DNA from: Mycetocola reblochoni REB411
GTDB lineage: Bacteria > Actinomycetota > Actinomycetes > Actinomycetales > Microbacteriaceae
Assembly (NCBI RefSeq): GCF_900163835.1
Contig: NZ_FUKR01000036.1
Coordinates: forward strand, 124,001 to 188,000
Length of the DNA: 64,000 nucleotides
Reading direction: 5' to 3'
Shown: positions 17,251 to 26,110 of the stretch, in pieces
Position numbering within the stretch: the stretch's first letter is position 1
Layout of the letters: every line of letters starts with the position of its first letter
The notes under the pieces: generated by a model
Database searches by the model: none
Told to the model about the DNA's origin: nothing
The model's input: the letters and a program-made list of their open reading frames with translations, nothing else
Position numbers and translations under genes: made by a program

Positions 17251-18813
17251 ATGGCTACTTTCGGAACTCTCTCAGACCGCCTCGCGGAGACCTTCAAGAA
17301 TCTGCGCACCAAGGGCAAGCTCTCCGCCTCGGACGTCGACGGCACCGTCCGTGACATCCGACGCGCGCTCCTCGAGGCCGACGTCGCCTTCGAGGTGGCG
17401 AAGACGTTCAGCACCACCGTGCGCGAGCGGGCCCTCGGTGACGAGGTCAACCGCGCGCTCAACCCGGCGCAGCAGGTCGTCCAGATCGTCAACGAGGAGC
17501 TCGTGGGCATCCTCGGTGGCCAGCAGCGTCGGCTGGAGTTCGCGAAGAACCCGCCGACGGTCATCATGCTCGCCGGCCTCCAGGGTGCCGGAAAGACGAC
17601 CCTCGCCGGAAAGCTGGCGAAGTGGCTGGCCAAGGAGGGGCACACCCCGCTCCTGGTCGCCGCCGACCTGCAGCGCCCCAACGCGGTGACCCAGCTGGGC
17701 GTCGTGGCCGAGCAGGCGGGTGCGGCGATCTTCGCGCCCGAGCCGGGCAACGGTGTCGGGGACCCGGTCACGGTTGCCAAGAACTCGATCAAGTACGCCA
17801 GGGACAAGCAGTACGACACGGTCATCGTCGACACCGCCGGCCGTCTCGGCGTCGACGCCGAGATGATGGACCAGGCCGCGAGGATCCGCCGGGCGGTCGA
17901 CCCCGACGAGGTCCTGTTCGTGATCGACGCGATGACCGGTCAGGACGCGGTCGCGACGGCGAAGGCCTTCCAGGACGGGGTCGACTTCACCGGGGTCGTG
18001 CTGTCGAAGCTCGATGGCGACGCGCGCGGCGGTGCTGCGCTCTCGGTGGCCTCGATGACGGGGCGGCCGATCATCTTCGCCTCCACCGGTGAGGGACTCG
18101 ACGACTTCGAGCCCTTCCACCCCGACCGCATGGCCAGTCGCATCCTCGACCTCGGTGACATCCTCACCCTCATCGAGCAGGCGCAGTCCGCCTTCGACGA
18201 GGAGGAGGCGCGCAAGGTCGCGGAGAAGTTCGCCACCGACACCTTCACCCTCGACGACTTCCTCACCCAGATGCAGCAGCTGCGCAACATGGGCTCCCTG
18301 AAGAAGATGATGGGGATGCTCCCCGGCATGGGGCAGATGAAGCAGCAGCTGGACGGGTTCGACGAGCGCGAGATCGTCCGGACCGAGGCGATCATCCAGT
18401 CGATGACCCGCGCCGAGCGGGTGAACCCCAAGCTGCTCAACGGCTCACGCCGGCTCCGCATCGCGCGCGGAAGCGGCATGACCGTGACCGACGTCAACCA
18501 GCTGGTCGCTCGATTCGAGCAGGCCGCCAAGATGATGAAGACCGTCGCCAAGGGCGGCGTTCCCCAGGTCCCGGGTATGGGCCCCGTTCCCGGTGCACGC
18601 GGCGGCAAGTCGCGCAAGCAGCAGAAGACGAAGAAGGGCTCCCGCTCGGGCAACCCGGCCAAGCGGGCCCAGGAGCTCCAGTCCGGCGCGGCGGATCGCG
18701 CGGCCGCACCGAGCGGCTCGGGCTTCGGCGTCGCCGGCGGGGCATCGTCCCAGCCGAGCGAGGACGACCTCAAGGCGCTTCAGGGCTTCCTCGGGCGCGG
18801 CGGAGGGGCTTGA
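17251..18813 (+). CDS. ffh: Signal recognition particle GTPase Ffh
   Basis: The SRP54 homologue that binds signal sequences and 4.5S RNA. The N/G domain carries [15 protein letters not shown] (G1), [26 protein letters not shown] and the closing [15 protein letters not shown]. The methionine-rich M domain ([12 protein letters not shown] and [14 protein letters not shown]) binds the signal peptide and RNA. The 520 residues end in a basic, then Gly/Ser-rich tail. It is followed at once by a lipoprotein gene. Confidence 0.98.
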   Translation: MATFGTLSDRLAETFKNLRTKGKLSASDVDGTVRDIRRALLEADVAFEVAKTFSTTVRERALGDEVNRALNPAQQVVQIVNEELVGILGGQQRRLEFAKNPPTVIMLAGLQGAGKTTLAGKLAKWLAKEGHTPLLVAADLQRPNAVTQLGVVAEQAGAAIFAPEPGNGVGDPVTVAKNSIKYARDKQYDTVIVDTAGRLGVDAEMMDQAARIRRAVDPDEVLFVIDAMTGQDAVATAKAFQDGVDFTGVVLSKLDGDARGGAALSVASMTGRPIIFASTGEGLDDFEPFHPDRMASRILDLGDILTLIEQAQSAFDEEEARKVAEKFATDTFTLDDFLTQMQQLRNMGSLKKMMGMLPGMGQMKQQLDGFDEREIVRTEAIIQSMTRAERVNPKLLNGSRRLRIARGSGMTVTDVNQLVARFEQAAKMMKTVAKGGVPQVPGMGPVPGARGGKSRKQQKTKKGSRSGNPAKRAQELQSGAADRAAAPSGSGFGVAGGASSQPSEDDLKALQGFLGRGGGA

Positions 18814-18815
18814 GC

Positions 18816-19559
18816 ATGCGCGCGTCGGCGCGGGCGCTCGTGGTTCTCGGTGCACTGTGCGCCGTGCTGCCGCTGGCGGCGTGCTCGCCGCGCGCCTCGG
18901 CCGAGATGCTCGGCGAGTGGAGGACGGGACTGAGCTACGACGGCGACGAGCCGTACCTGCTGCTGGAGGAGAACGGGCGGTGGTCGGCGTCGGACGGCTG
19001 CAACACCGTGGTGGACGCGCGCTGGTCGCTCGGCGCGGACGGGGCGCTGACGGTCGACGACCAGCCGATGACGATGATCGGTTGCGACGGCGACGCGGTG
19101 CCGTCGGCGTTCAGCACGGCGCGATCGGTGACGGTCTCGGACGGGACCCTGGTGCTGCACAGGGACGAGGGCGACGTCGTCCTCGTCCGACCCGGCGCGG
19201 ATGCGCCCGGGCTGACGGCGCAGGAGCTGGCCGGCCGGTGGGCGGACGTCGACGCTCCGGAGGTGGTGCTCGACCTCGCCGCGGAGGGAACCCTCAGCGG
19301 CTCGGACGGCTGCAACCGGCTGATGGGCTCGTGGGAGCTCCACGACGGCCGTCTGCAGTGGCAGGGCGGGCTCGCCACGACCCGGATGCACTGTCCCGGT
19401 GTCGACACCTGGCTGAGCGGATCGGCCTTCGCACAGCCGCGCGGCTTCGGCAGCTGGCTGCGGATTCTCGACGCCGACGGGGTCGAGCTGGGGCATCTGC
19501 AACGCTCAGCCCCCGACGCCGCCGATCCGTCGGCGACACCGGATCCCGGAGGGAGCTGA
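18816..19559 (+). CDS. META-domain lipoprotein (two repeats)
   Basis: A predicted membrane-anchored lipoprotein of 247 residues with a clear type II signal peptide, lipobox LAAC with Cys23. Two META/HslJ-like repeats follow: WSASDGCN ... MIGCDGD and LSGSDGCN ... TRMHC, each with the DGCN core. META domains occur in secreted heat-shock or motility-linked proteins; function here is unknown. The ATG at 18816 is preferred, with CGGAGGGG eight bases upstream; a TTG at 18810 overlapping the ffh stop adds only two residues. Confidence 0.85.
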   Translation: MRASARALVVLGALCAVLPLAACSPRASAEMLGEWRTGLSYDGDEPYLLLEENGRWSASDGCNTVVDARWSLGADGALTVDDQPMTMIGCDGDAVPSAFSTARSVTVSDGTLVLHRDEGDVVLVRPGADAPGLTAQELAGRWADVDAPEVVLDLAAEGTLSGSDGCNRLMGSWELHDGRLQWQGGLATTRMHCPGVDTWLSGSAFAQPRGFGSWLRILDADGVELGHLQRSAPDAADPSATPDPGGS

Positions 19560-19580
19560 GCGCCAACGGGCGTCCAGGCG

Positions 19581-20720
19581 TCAGCGGGTGCCGAGGCCTT
19601 CTCTGAGCTCGCGGGCGAGTGCGGCCACGACCGCGGACAGGTCCCCGGCTGACGCCGTGGCGTTGGCCCGCTGCCTCTGATAGCTCCCGCCCCTCCTGGC
19701 GATGTCGGCGACGAAAGCGAGCTCCCTGGCGCAGCCCAGATCTCCGGCGATCCCTGCGAGCCGGTCGAGCCAGAGTTCGAGGTCGTCGGTGACGAGGCGT
19801 TCATCGCCGTCCGCGGAGACGATCAGCTCCGCGTCGAGCCCGTACCGTGCCGCGCGCCACTTATTCTCGCTGACGAACCAGCGCGGGAGCGTGACAAGGG
19901 GGCGACCCGCGTCGAGCTCGCGGTTGAGGTGCTCGACGAGGCAGTGGATGAGCGCCGCGACCGCGGCGAACTCGTCGACCGTCGAGGTCGCGTCGCAGGA
20001 GCGCATCTCGAGGGTGCCCCAGCGTGGCGCCGGGCGGAGGTCCCATCGGACCTCGGTGCAGTCGTCGATGACCCCGGTCCGCGTCATGTCCGTGACGTAG
20101 CGCTCGAACTCGGACCACGCGCGGAACTGCTGGGGGAGCCCCGCCGTGGGCAGCTGCTGGAACATCAGCGCGCGGTTGGAGGCGTAGCCGGTGTCGACCC
20201 CGGCCCAGAACGGGCTCGAGGCGGTCAGCGCCTGCAGGTGGGGGCTGAGCGTGAGCAGCCCGTCCAGTAGCGGGAGCACCCGGTCGACGCTGTCGACGCC
20301 GACGTGGACGTGGACGCCCCAGATCATCATGTTGCGGCCCCACCACTGGGTCCGGTCGATGAGCTTGTGATAGCGCTGCTTGTCGGAGATGGGCTGCTCG
20401 AACCACTGGCCGAAGGGATGCGAGCCGGAGGAGATCAGATCGATGCCCCTGGGGGCGGCGACGGCCCTGACCTCGTCGAGCTGGTGCCGGAGGTCGTCGA
20501 TGGCCCCGCCGGCGGTGGTGTGCACGCCGCTGACCAGCTCGACGGTGTTCTGCAGGAGTTCGCCGGTGATGTGCGGGTGGGGCGAGCCGTCGGGGAGCCG
20601 AAGGGCGTCGAGGACCTCGTCGGCGCGCTGGACGAGGCCGCCGTCGTCGGGATCGACGAGCGCGAGTTCCCATTCGAGACCGATGGTCCCCCGTGCGGAC
20701 GGGGCGAAGTCGATGTCCAT
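19581..20720 (-). CDS. Carboxylate-amine ligase, YbdK/glutamate-cysteine ligase 2 family
   Basis: A 379-residue ATP-grasp-like GCS2-family ligase. Family features are IGLEWELALVDPD near the N-terminus, ELLQNTVELVSGV, MIWGVHVHVGV, and MEMRSCDA-like LEMRSCDATSTVDE. YbdK has weak glutamate-cysteine ligase activity in E. coli; in mycothiol-making actinobacteria the true role of such homologues is unclear. The ATG at 20720 (minus) gives the family length; the open frame continues upstream but holds no conserved sequence. Convergent with the META lipoprotein gene. Confidence 0.88.
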   Translation of the reverse strand: MDIDFAPSARGTIGLEWELALVDPDDGGLVQRADEVLDALRLPDGSPHPHITGELLQNTVELVSGVHTTAGGAIDDLRHQLDEVRAVAAPRGIDLISSGSHPFGQWFEQPISDKQRYHKLIDRTQWWGRNMMIWGVHVHVGVDSVDRVLPLLDGLLTLSPHLQALTASSPFWAGVDTGYASNRALMFQQLPTAGLPQQFRAWSEFERYVTDMTRTGVIDDCTEVRWDLRPAPRWGTLEMRSCDATSTVDEFAAVAALIHCLVEHLNRELDAGRPLVTLPRWFVSENKWRAARYGLDAELIVSADGDERLVTDDLELWLDRLAGIAGDLGCARELAFVADIARRGGSYQRQRANATASAGDLSAVVAALARELREGLGTR

Positions 20721-20980
20721 TGACCGCCTGACCCGACCCCTGCGGGGCCGTCTGCCGCCATCCTGCCAAATGCCGCGGCAGCGGAGAAATCGGGGATCAT
20801 GGATCGTCATCTGCCCGGAGGCGTCGTGCTGGAGCGCCGGGTGCGGGCGTGGTGGTCGCGGGGGCTGGCCGACGTGCTGTCGTGAGGCACGGCGGGCCGT
20901 GGCGAGCGGGCGACACGGTCGCGGCACGCGCGCGGGATTACCCATCGGGGCGAGGAATCTGACAGAATGATCCGTTGAGT

Positions 20981-21013
20981 GCGCTCTGCCCGACCCTCTA
21001 TCAGGCAGAACGC
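20981..21013 (+). promoter_or_regulatory. Inverted repeat in the rpsP leader (hairpin 1)
   Basis: GCGCTCTGCC (20981-20990) can pair with GGCAGAACGC (21004-21013) with a single mismatch around a 13-base loop. It begins shortly after the predicted transcription start. No T-run follows, so it looks like a leader structure rather than a terminator. Confidence 0.5.
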
Positions 21014-21031
21014 GACACCATTCAGCTTTCG

Positions 21032-21058
21032 TACCGAGTGTGACCCCACCTTTCGGTA
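21032..21058 (+). promoter_or_regulatory. Inverted repeat in the rpsP leader (hairpin 2)
   Basis: TACCGA (21032-21037) and TCGGTA (21053-21058) are perfect complements flanking a 15-base pyrimidine-rich loop, 39 bases before the rpsP start. Possible regulatory leader element. Confidence 0.4.
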
Positions 21059-21097
21059 TCGAGCACGTCACGCACACACACGAAACTCAGGAGAATT

Positions 21098-21526
21098 GTG
21101 GCTGTCAAGATTCGTTTGAAGCGGTTCGGCAAGATCCGCGCCCCCTACTACCGCGTCGTCGTCGCGGACTCGCGCACCAAGCGCGACGGTCGCGTCATCG
21201 AGGAGATCGGCAAGTACCACCCCACCGAGGAGCCCTCGATCATCGAGATCAACTCCGAGCGTGCCCAGTACTGGCTCGGCGTCGGCGCACAGCCGACCGA
21301 GCAGGTCGCTGCTCTGCTGAAGCTCACCGGCGACTGGGGCATCTTCAAGGGCGACAAGGACGCGAAGTCCACCGTCAAGGTTGCTGAGCCCAAGGCGGCG
21401 TTCGTCGCCGACGAGGCCAAGAAGCCGGTGCTCAAGCCCAAGGTGGAGAAGGCTGCTGAGCCCGCCCCCGCCGAGGCTGAGGCCGAGACCGAGGCCGCCG
21501 AGGCGACTGCTGAGGAACAGGCCTAA
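21098..21526 (+). CDS. rpsP: 30S ribosomal protein S16
   Basis: The N-terminal ~85 residues are typical S16 ([48 protein letters not shown]). The C-terminus carries an extension of about 50 residues rich in Ala, Glu and Lys, as in many actinobacterial S16 proteins. The GTG start follows CAGGAGAATT. First gene of the rpsP-khpA-rimM-trmD set, 2 bases before khpA. Confidence 0.98.
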   Translation: MAVKIRLKRFGKIRAPYYRVVVADSRTKRDGRVIEEIGKYHPTEEPSIIEINSERAQYWLGVGAQPTEQVAALLKLTGDWGIFKGDKDAKSTVKVAEPKAAFVADEAKKPVLKPKVEKAAEPAPAEAEAETEAAEATAEEQA

Positions 21527-21528
21527 CA

Positions 21529-21765
21529 TTGCTCGACTCCGCACTCGCGCACCTGGTCAAGGGGATCGTCGATCACCCTGACGACGTGCGTGTCGTCGCG
21601 AAGGACACCGCCCGTGGCGAGGTCCTCGAGGTTCGTGTGAACCCCGAGGACCTCGGCCGGGTCATCGGTCGTTCGGGGCGCACAGCCAAGTCCCTGCGCA
21701 CGCTCGTCGCCGCCCTGGCGGACGGCCGTCGTGTCCGCGTCGACGTCATCGACACCGACGCCTGA
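21529..21765 (+). CDS. khpA: KH-domain RNA-binding protein (KhpA-like)
   Basis: A 78-residue single-KH-domain protein with the GRSG nucleic-acid loop in VIGRSGRTAKSLRTLV. In Gram-positive bacteria such proteins sit between rpsP and rimM and bind many RNAs, often with KhpB. TTG start 2 bases after the rpsP stop; no other start gives the conserved LDSALAHLVKGIVDHPDDV N-terminus. Confidence 0.95.
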   Translation: MLDSALAHLVKGIVDHPDDVRVVAKDTARGEVLEVRVNPEDLGRVIGRSGRTAKSLRTLVAALADGRRVRVDVIDTDA

Positions 21766-21766
21766 C

Positions 21767-22387
21767 GTGAACGCTGCAACGACCCCCGCGCCGCAGCTCC
21801 GCGTCGGGCGCCTGACGAAGGCCCATGGCCTGAAGGGCGCCATCAAACTCGAGCTCTTCACCGACGACCCGGAGAAGCGCTTCGTCCCCGGCGCCGTCTT
21901 CACCCTGCAGGTGCCGACCTCGTCGCCCTGGCACGGGCGAACGCTGACGCTCACCCAGCTGCGCTGGTTCAACTCTCACCCCGTCGGATTCTTCGACGGC
22001 GTCGACGACCGCACCGCGGCGGAGGGGCTGGCGAAGGCCATCCTCTGGATCGACGACGACTCCGACGAGGACCAGGAGGACGACGCCTGGCACCACCACC
22101 AGCTCATCGGCCTCGACGTGGTCCGCGACGGCGTGGTTCTCGGAACCGTCGCCCGGATCGATCACCTTCCCGCACAGGATCTCCTGGCCGTCGACACTGC
22201 GTCCGGCGAGGTGCTCGTGCCCTTCGTCCGCGCGCTCGTCCCCGAGGTCGATGTCGCAGGCGGCAGGATCGTCGTGACCCCTCCGGCCGGCCTCTTCGAG
22301 GAGGTCGCCGACGGCGCCGATGACGACGCCGACACCGGCACCGACGATGGGGCCGATACCGACGGCACCGACGTCGGCTCCGACTGA
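21767..22387 (+). CDS. rimM: Ribosome maturation factor RimM
   Basis: An assembly factor for the 30S head that binds S19. The RimM barrel begins [24 protein letters not shown], and the PRC-barrel follows ([19 protein letters not shown] ... PAQDLLAV). The protein ends with an unusually acidic Asp/Gly/Thr tail of about 25 residues. The GTG at 21767, one base after the khpA stop, is chosen over an in-frame ATG inside khpA. 206 residues. Confidence 0.95.
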   Translation: MNAATTPAPQLRVGRLTKAHGLKGAIKLELFTDDPEKRFVPGAVFTLQVPTSSPWHGRTLTLTQLRWFNSHPVGFFDGVDDRTAAEGLAKAILWIDDDSDEDQEDDAWHHHQLIGLDVVRDGVVLGTVARIDHLPAQDLLAVDTASGEVLVPFVRALVPEVDVAGGRIVVTPPAGLFEEVADGADDDADTGTDDGADTDGTDVGSD

Positions 22388-22395
22388 GCCGACCG

Positions 22396-23130
22396 ATGCG
22401 AGTCGACATCGTCACGATCTTCCCGGCGTTCTTCGACGTGCTGGATCTGTCCCTCATGGGCAGGGCGCGGAGCAACGGCGTGCTGGACGTGCGCATTCAC
22501 GATCTGCGTGACCACGCCCACGACCGTCATCGCACGGTCGACGACACCCCCTACGGCGGCGGCGCCGGAATGGTCATGAAGCCGGAGCCGTGGGGTGAGG
22601 CGCTCGACGCGATCCTCGCGGACGCCGACGACCCTCTCGTGGTCTTCCCCTCGCCGGCGGGACAGGTGTTCCGTCAGTCCACCGCCCATGAGCTGAGCGA
22701 GGAGCAGCACCTCGTGTTCTGCTGTGGTCGTTACGAGGGCATCGACCAGAGGGTCATCGACGACACCGCCGGCAGGTCGAGGACGATGATGCTCAGCATC
22801 GGAGACTACGTTCTCAACGGCGGCGAGTCGGCGACGATGGTGGTGCTCGAGGCCGTCGCTCGCCTCATCCCGGGGATGGTCGGCAACCCCGAGTCGCTTC
22901 TGCACGAATCCCATGAGCAGGACGGGCTCCTGGAGTACCCGGTCTACACGAAGCCCTCGTCGTGGCGGGGCCATGATGTCCCCCCGGTGCTTCTCAGTGG
23001 TCATCACGGACGTGTGGGGGAGTGGCGGCACGCGCAACAGCTGGAGCGCACCCGACTCGTCCGCCCCGAGCTGCTCCGCGCCGAGGACCCGCGTCCCGCT
23101 GACGGCGAAATCGGGCGGGAGCCCAGCTGA
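22396..23130 (+). CDS. trmD: tRNA (guanine-N1)-methyltransferase
   Basis: The SPOUT methyltransferase making m1G37. [19 protein letters not shown] is the standard start, [18 protein letters not shown] the conserved loop, [14 protein letters not shown] and [12 protein letters not shown] form the SAM-binding trefoil knot, and the C-terminal domain completes 244 residues. It is 8 bases after rimM. Confidence 0.98.
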   Translation: MRVDIVTIFPAFFDVLDLSLMGRARSNGVLDVRIHDLRDHAHDRHRTVDDTPYGGGAGMVMKPEPWGEALDAILADADDPLVVFPSPAGQVFRQSTAHELSEEQHLVFCCGRYEGIDQRVIDDTAGRSRTMMLSIGDYVLNGGESATMVVLEAVARLIPGMVGNPESLLHESHEQDGLLEYPVYTKPSSWRGHDVPPVLLSGHHGRVGEWRHAQQLERTRLVRPELLRAEDPRPADGEIGREPS

Positions 23131-23137
23131 GGCTCCG

Positions 23138-23143
23138 TATCAT
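23138..23143 (+). promoter_or_regulatory. -10 box TATCAT of the small membrane protein gene
   Basis: TATCAT is followed by GGGAGC and the ATG at 23150, the same arrangement as in front of ftsY. Predicted leaderless promoter. Confidence 0.5.
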
Positions 23144-23149
23144 GGGAGC

Positions 23150-23638
23150 ATGACACTGCGACGCGCGCTCTACCGCTGGATGTGGATCGCCTGCCTGGCA
23201 CTTCCGGCCTGGACCCTGCTCGGCTGGACGCTGTTCTCCCGGGGCGGATGGGCGCTTGCCGGCGTACTTCTGGCGCTGCCGCTGCTGTTCATCGCACTCT
23301 CCGGAGTCGCCGGGGTGACGGCGCTTCGGCCTGGCGTCCGTGGCGAACGCGCCCTCGAGTCCCGCGACGCCGTCATCCTGCTGCTCTGGCATGCCTCGAT
23401 CGTCGTGTTCGGCACGTTCCAGTTCGATGCAGGCTGGACGGTCACGGCGATGGTCCTGCTCGGGCTCGTCGCGTTCTGGAACGCGCTGTGGCGTCTGATC
23501 GTCGCGCTGCGCCGCAAGGCGGCGGAGTTCACCGCCGAGTACCAGCAGATGCGCACCCCGCCGTCGGTGACGAAGCCGGAGCCCGACTGGCAGGGAGAGA
23601 TGATCGTCATCGACGAGGACCAGCCGCGCCGGGACTGA
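23150..23638 (+). CDS. Conserved-looking membrane protein of unknown function
   Basis: A 162-residue protein with about four hydrophobic helices (residues ~10-30, 35-58, 76-94 and 98-115) and a polar C-terminal tail ending in acidic/basic residues (VIDEDQPRRD). I recognise no domain. It lies between trmD and rplS. The ATG at 23150 is supported by TATCAT six bases upstream and gives MTLRRALYRWMWIA; longer readings overlap trmD. Confidence 0.75.
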   Translation: MTLRRALYRWMWIACLALPAWTLLGWTLFSRGGWALAGVLLALPLLFIALSGVAGVTALRPGVRGERALESRDAVILLLWHASIVVFGTFQFDAGWTVTAMVLLGLVAFWNALWRLIVALRRKAAEFTAEYQQMRTPPSVTKPEPDWQGEMIVIDEDQPRRD

Positions 23639-23643
23639 CGCCT

Positions 23644-23672
23644 TTGCATGAGCGGTGCCGTTCTGGCATCAT
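23644..23672 (+). promoter_or_regulatory. Candidate rplS promoter
   Basis: TTGCAT (23644-23649) and CATCAT (23667-23672) have 17-base spacing. The predicted start gives a leader of about 115 bases before rplS. Confidence 0.4.
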
Positions 23673-23794
23673 TGACCCTTGTGCTCGGACAGATCTCTGC
23701 TTCCGGGGAGATCACCGCACGGCGGAGAGCACACCCCCATTCATCAGATTCCTACCCCGCGGTTGACCGGACGCCGCCGCAGAGAGCGAAAATA

Positions 23795-24142
23795 ATGAGC
23801 ATTCTGGATCAGGTTGACGCCGCATCGCTGCGTAGCGACATCCCCGAGTTCCGCGCCGGTGACACCCTCAAGGTGCACGTCAACATCGTCGAGGGCAACC
23901 GCTCGCGTGTGCAGGTCTTCCAGGGTGTCGTGATCGCTCGTCAGGGTGACGGCGTGCGCGAGACCTTCACGGTCCGCAAGGTCAGCTTCCAGATCGGTGT
24001 CGAGCGCACCTTCCCCGTGCACTCGCCGATCATCGACAAGATCGAGGTCGTCTCCCGCGGTGACGTCCGCCGTGCCAAGCTCTACTACCTGCGCGAGCTT
24101 CGCGGCAAGAAGGCGAAGATCAAGGAGAAGCGCGAGAACTAG
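23795..24142 (+). CDS. rplS: 50S ribosomal protein L19
   Basis: A 115-residue L19 with [45 protein letters not shown] and the basic end [20 protein letters not shown]. The ATG at 23795 follows AGAGAGCG. An in-frame start at 23648 lies in the leader. A strong hairpin 20 bases after the stop ends the unit. Confidence 0.98.
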   Translation: MSILDQVDAASLRSDIPEFRAGDTLKVHVNIVEGNRSRVQVFQGVVIARQGDGVRETFTVRKVSFQIGVERTFPVHSPIIDKIEVVSRGDVRRAKLYYLRELRGKKAKIKEKREN

Positions 24143-24161
24143 GCCGCGCCCACCCCGTCTC

Positions 24162-24201
24162 GAGCGAGCTCCCCACCCCTACACTGGTGGGGAGCTCGCT
24201 C
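24162..24201 (+). terminator. Strong hairpin after rplS
   Basis: A perfect 16-base stem: 24162-24177 pairs with 24186-24201 around an 8-base loop. No T-run follows, common for actinobacterial terminators. It ends one base before a GTG that could start lepB, so it argues for the later lepB start. Confidence 0.75.
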
Positions 24202-24232
24202 TGTGAGCGTCAACGAGAGGACACCAGGCGTC

Positions 24233-24961
24233 GTGACGTCGGAAGAACAACCACTTGTGCGGCCGCGTCGCCCCGCTCGGAGGAGCGGTTTCCTCGGCTT
24301 CCTCCGGGACCTGGTCATCATCGTCGTGGTGGCGGTGGTCATCTCGTTCGTCGTCAAGACGTTCCTGGTCCGTTCGTTCTACATCCCCTCGGGGTCGATG
24401 GAGAACACCCTCCAGATCGACGACAGGATCCTGGTCAACCAGCTGGTTCCCGAGGTGGTCGGCCTCGAGCGCGGGGACGTCGTCGTCTTCAAGGATCCGG
24501 GAGGGTGGCTCGAGGGCTCGGGCGTTCCGCCCACGGCCTCGTCGTGGCTGACGAACCTGATCGGCCTCACCAGCCCCGACGACGATGAGCACCTCATCAA
24601 GCGGGTCATCGGCCTGCCGGGCGACCACGTGGAGTGCTGCAACGCCTCGGGACAGCTCAGCGTCAACGGGGTCCCCATCTCGGAGCCGTACGTGCTTCTT
24701 CCCGCGGGAAAGGAGAGCGTGTCGGAGCGCGAGTTCGACGTGACCGTTCCGGAGGGCTCGCTCTGGGTCCTCGGCGACAACCGCTACAACTCTGCCGACT
24801 CGCGGTACAACCAGGACAAGCCCGGTCAGGGCTTCGTCCCCGTCGAGAACGTGGTCGGTCGCGCGTTCGTCATCAGCTGGCCGGTGTCGCGCTGGAGCGT
24901 TCTCGGCAACTACCCCGAGGTGTTCCGCGGCGTCCCCGACACGGCCGATGCCGGCGAGTGA
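24233..24961 (+). CDS. lepB: Signal peptidase I
   Basis: A membrane-bound serine peptidase that removes Sec/Tat signal peptides. One N-terminal helix (about 25-45) precedes the catalytic Ser55 in YIPSGSMENTL; Lys123 in LIKRVIGLPGD is the general base, and the last conserved box is LGDNRYNSADSR. The GTG at 24233 (242 residues) is chosen because the alternative GTG at 24203 abuts the rplS terminator hairpin; a GAGAGGA ribosome site precedes 24233 by about 11 bases. The end overlaps rnhB by 14 bases. Confidence 0.93.
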   Translation: MTSEEQPLVRPRRPARRSGFLGFLRDLVIIVVVAVVISFVVKTFLVRSFYIPSGSMENTLQIDDRILVNQLVPEVVGLERGDVVVFKDPGGWLEGSGVPPTASSWLTNLIGLTSPDDDEHLIKRVIGLPGDHVECCNASGQLSVNGVPISEPYVLLPAGKESVSEREFDVTVPEGSLWVLGDNRYNSADSRYNQDKPGQGFVPVENVVGRAFVISWPVSRWSVLGNYPEVFRGVPDTADAGE

Positions 24962-25586
24962 CCCGCACGATCACGTCGAACGGGCACTGATCGCGGAAGG
25001 GTCGCGCCTCGTGATCGGTTGCGACGAGGTGGGCAGGGGGGCGATCGCCGGCCCTGTCGCGGTCGGGGTGAGCGTTTTCCGCACCGATGTTCCCGCCCCG
25101 GACGGGGTGAGGGACTCGAAGCTGCTGTCCGCGAAGCGTCGGGCGCTGCTGGCGCCGCTGATCAGCGAGTGGACGCCGTCCGCTGTCGGCTACGCGGATC
25201 CGGAGGAGATCGACCGCGGTGGGATCGTCGCCGCGCTGGGAGCGGCGGCGAAGCGCGCACTCGCCGAGCTGCACACCAGGGGTGTCGCGGTGGCGCAGGC
25301 CACGATCCTTCTCGACGGGAGCGCTGACTGGCTCTCACCCGTGCTGAGCAGTCCGCTCGACGTCCGCGCCCGTGTCAAGGCGGACCGCGACTGCATCAGC
25401 GTGGCCGCGGCCTCGGTGGTGGCGAAGGTCGCCAGGGACGAGCTCATGACGGCGGCCGCGCTGAGACATCCTGGTTATCTCTGGGAGAGCAACAAGGGCT
25501 ACGGCAGCGGAGCCCACTATGCGGGTCTCGCTGAGAAGGGCCCGAGCCCGCTTCACCGGCTCACGTGGCTCCACGAACGCGGATAA
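24948..25586 (+). CDS. rnhB: Ribonuclease HII
   Basis: Removes ribonucleotides and RNA primers from DNA. The conserved IGCDEVGRGAIAGPVAVG carries catalytic Asp and Glu (about 26-27); further acids are in ILLDGSADWL and VKADRDCISVAAASVVAK. The 212 residues are typical. The ATG overlaps the lepB end, indicating coupling. The TAA stop is the beginning of the next gene's -10 box. Confidence 0.97.
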   Translation: MPASDPHDHVERALIAEGSRLVIGCDEVGRGAIAGPVAVGVSVFRTDVPAPDGVRDSKLLSAKRRALLAPLISEWTPSAVGYADPEEIDRGGIVAALGAAAKRALAELHTRGVAVAQATILLDGSADWLSPVLSSPLDVRARVKADRDCISVAAASVVAKVARDELMTAAALRHPGYLWESNKGYGSGAHYAGLAEKGPSPLHRLTWLHERG

Positions 25587-25589
25587 GAT
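25584..25589 (+). promoter_or_regulatory. -10 box TAAGAT of the DUF2469 gene, overlapping the rnhB stop
   Basis: The rnhB stop TAA is the first half of TAAGAT, and seven bases separate the box from the ATG at 25597. It supports that ATG rather than the one at 25588. Confidence 0.45.
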
Positions 25590-25596
25590 GGTGGCG

Positions 25597-25920
25597 ATGG
25601 ACGACGAGGAACTTGAGGACTACGACCGCGAGGTCGAGCTGGCGCTGTATCGCGAGTATCGCGACGTGGTCGGCCAGTTCGCGTACGTGATCGAGACGGA
25701 GCGACGGTTCTATTTGGCGAACGAGGTCAGCCTCGACCGCAAAGACACCGAGCACGACTTCTACTTCGAGTTGAACATGAAGGACGTCTGGGTCTGGGAC
25801 GTGTACCGCTCCGACAGATTCGTGTCGTCGGTCCGCGTCCTCACATTCAAGGACGTCAACGTCGAGAAGCTGTCCCAGCGGGACTTCGAGCTTCCCAAGG
25901 ACCTCTCGCTCGACAAGTAG
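25597..25920 (+). CDS. DUF2469 protein
   Basis: A 107-residue acidic protein of the actinobacterial DUF2469 family: ELEDYDREVELALYREYRDV, ETERRFYLANEV, VWVWDVYR and VLTFKDVNVEKL. It regularly sits between rnhB and yraN in actinobacteria, and its function is unknown. The start at 25597 gives the usual N-terminus; an ATG at 25588 would add three residues. Confidence 0.93.
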   Translation: MDDEELEDYDREVELALYREYRDVVGQFAYVIETERRFYLANEVSLDRKDTEHDFYFELNMKDVWVWDVYRSDRFVSSVRVLTFKDVNVEKLSQRDFELPKDLSLDK

Positions 25921-26110
25921 CGTCTCCAGGCGGGCCCGCCGTTTCGAGGCGTGCGGTACCGGCCGACCCGTCTGTGGCCCCGAGTACGGCTGCCGGGGGT
26001 CCCTGGCTCCTCCACAGCGATCCGCTCTCCGGTGCTGTGCCCGGATGCGCGCGGAGCATTCCTGCTCGCCCGGGGACGGCCGACGATGGCCGTGTCGGAG
26101 GGGGAGCGGG

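Larger units (their letters stand above)
20721..21097 (+). other. Intergenic region with rpsP promoter and leader
   Basis: This 377-base stretch has no recognised gene. A 28-codon open frame with ATG at 20799 and TGA ending 20885 is possible but unsupported. A -10-like CAGAAT at 20963-20968 is the best promoter for the rpsP operon. The remainder is the rpsP leader containing two inverted repeats, listed separately. Confidence 0.6.

Noticed and set aside
18810-18815. TTG start for the META lipoprotein overlapping the ffh stop
   Set aside because: The ATG at 18816 has better ribosome-site spacing and gives a normal signal peptide.
25921-26110. Possible small gene between DUF2469 and yraN
   Set aside because: Open frames here have no ribosome site, no family similarity and Arg/Pro-rich composition typical of non-coding GC-rich DNA.
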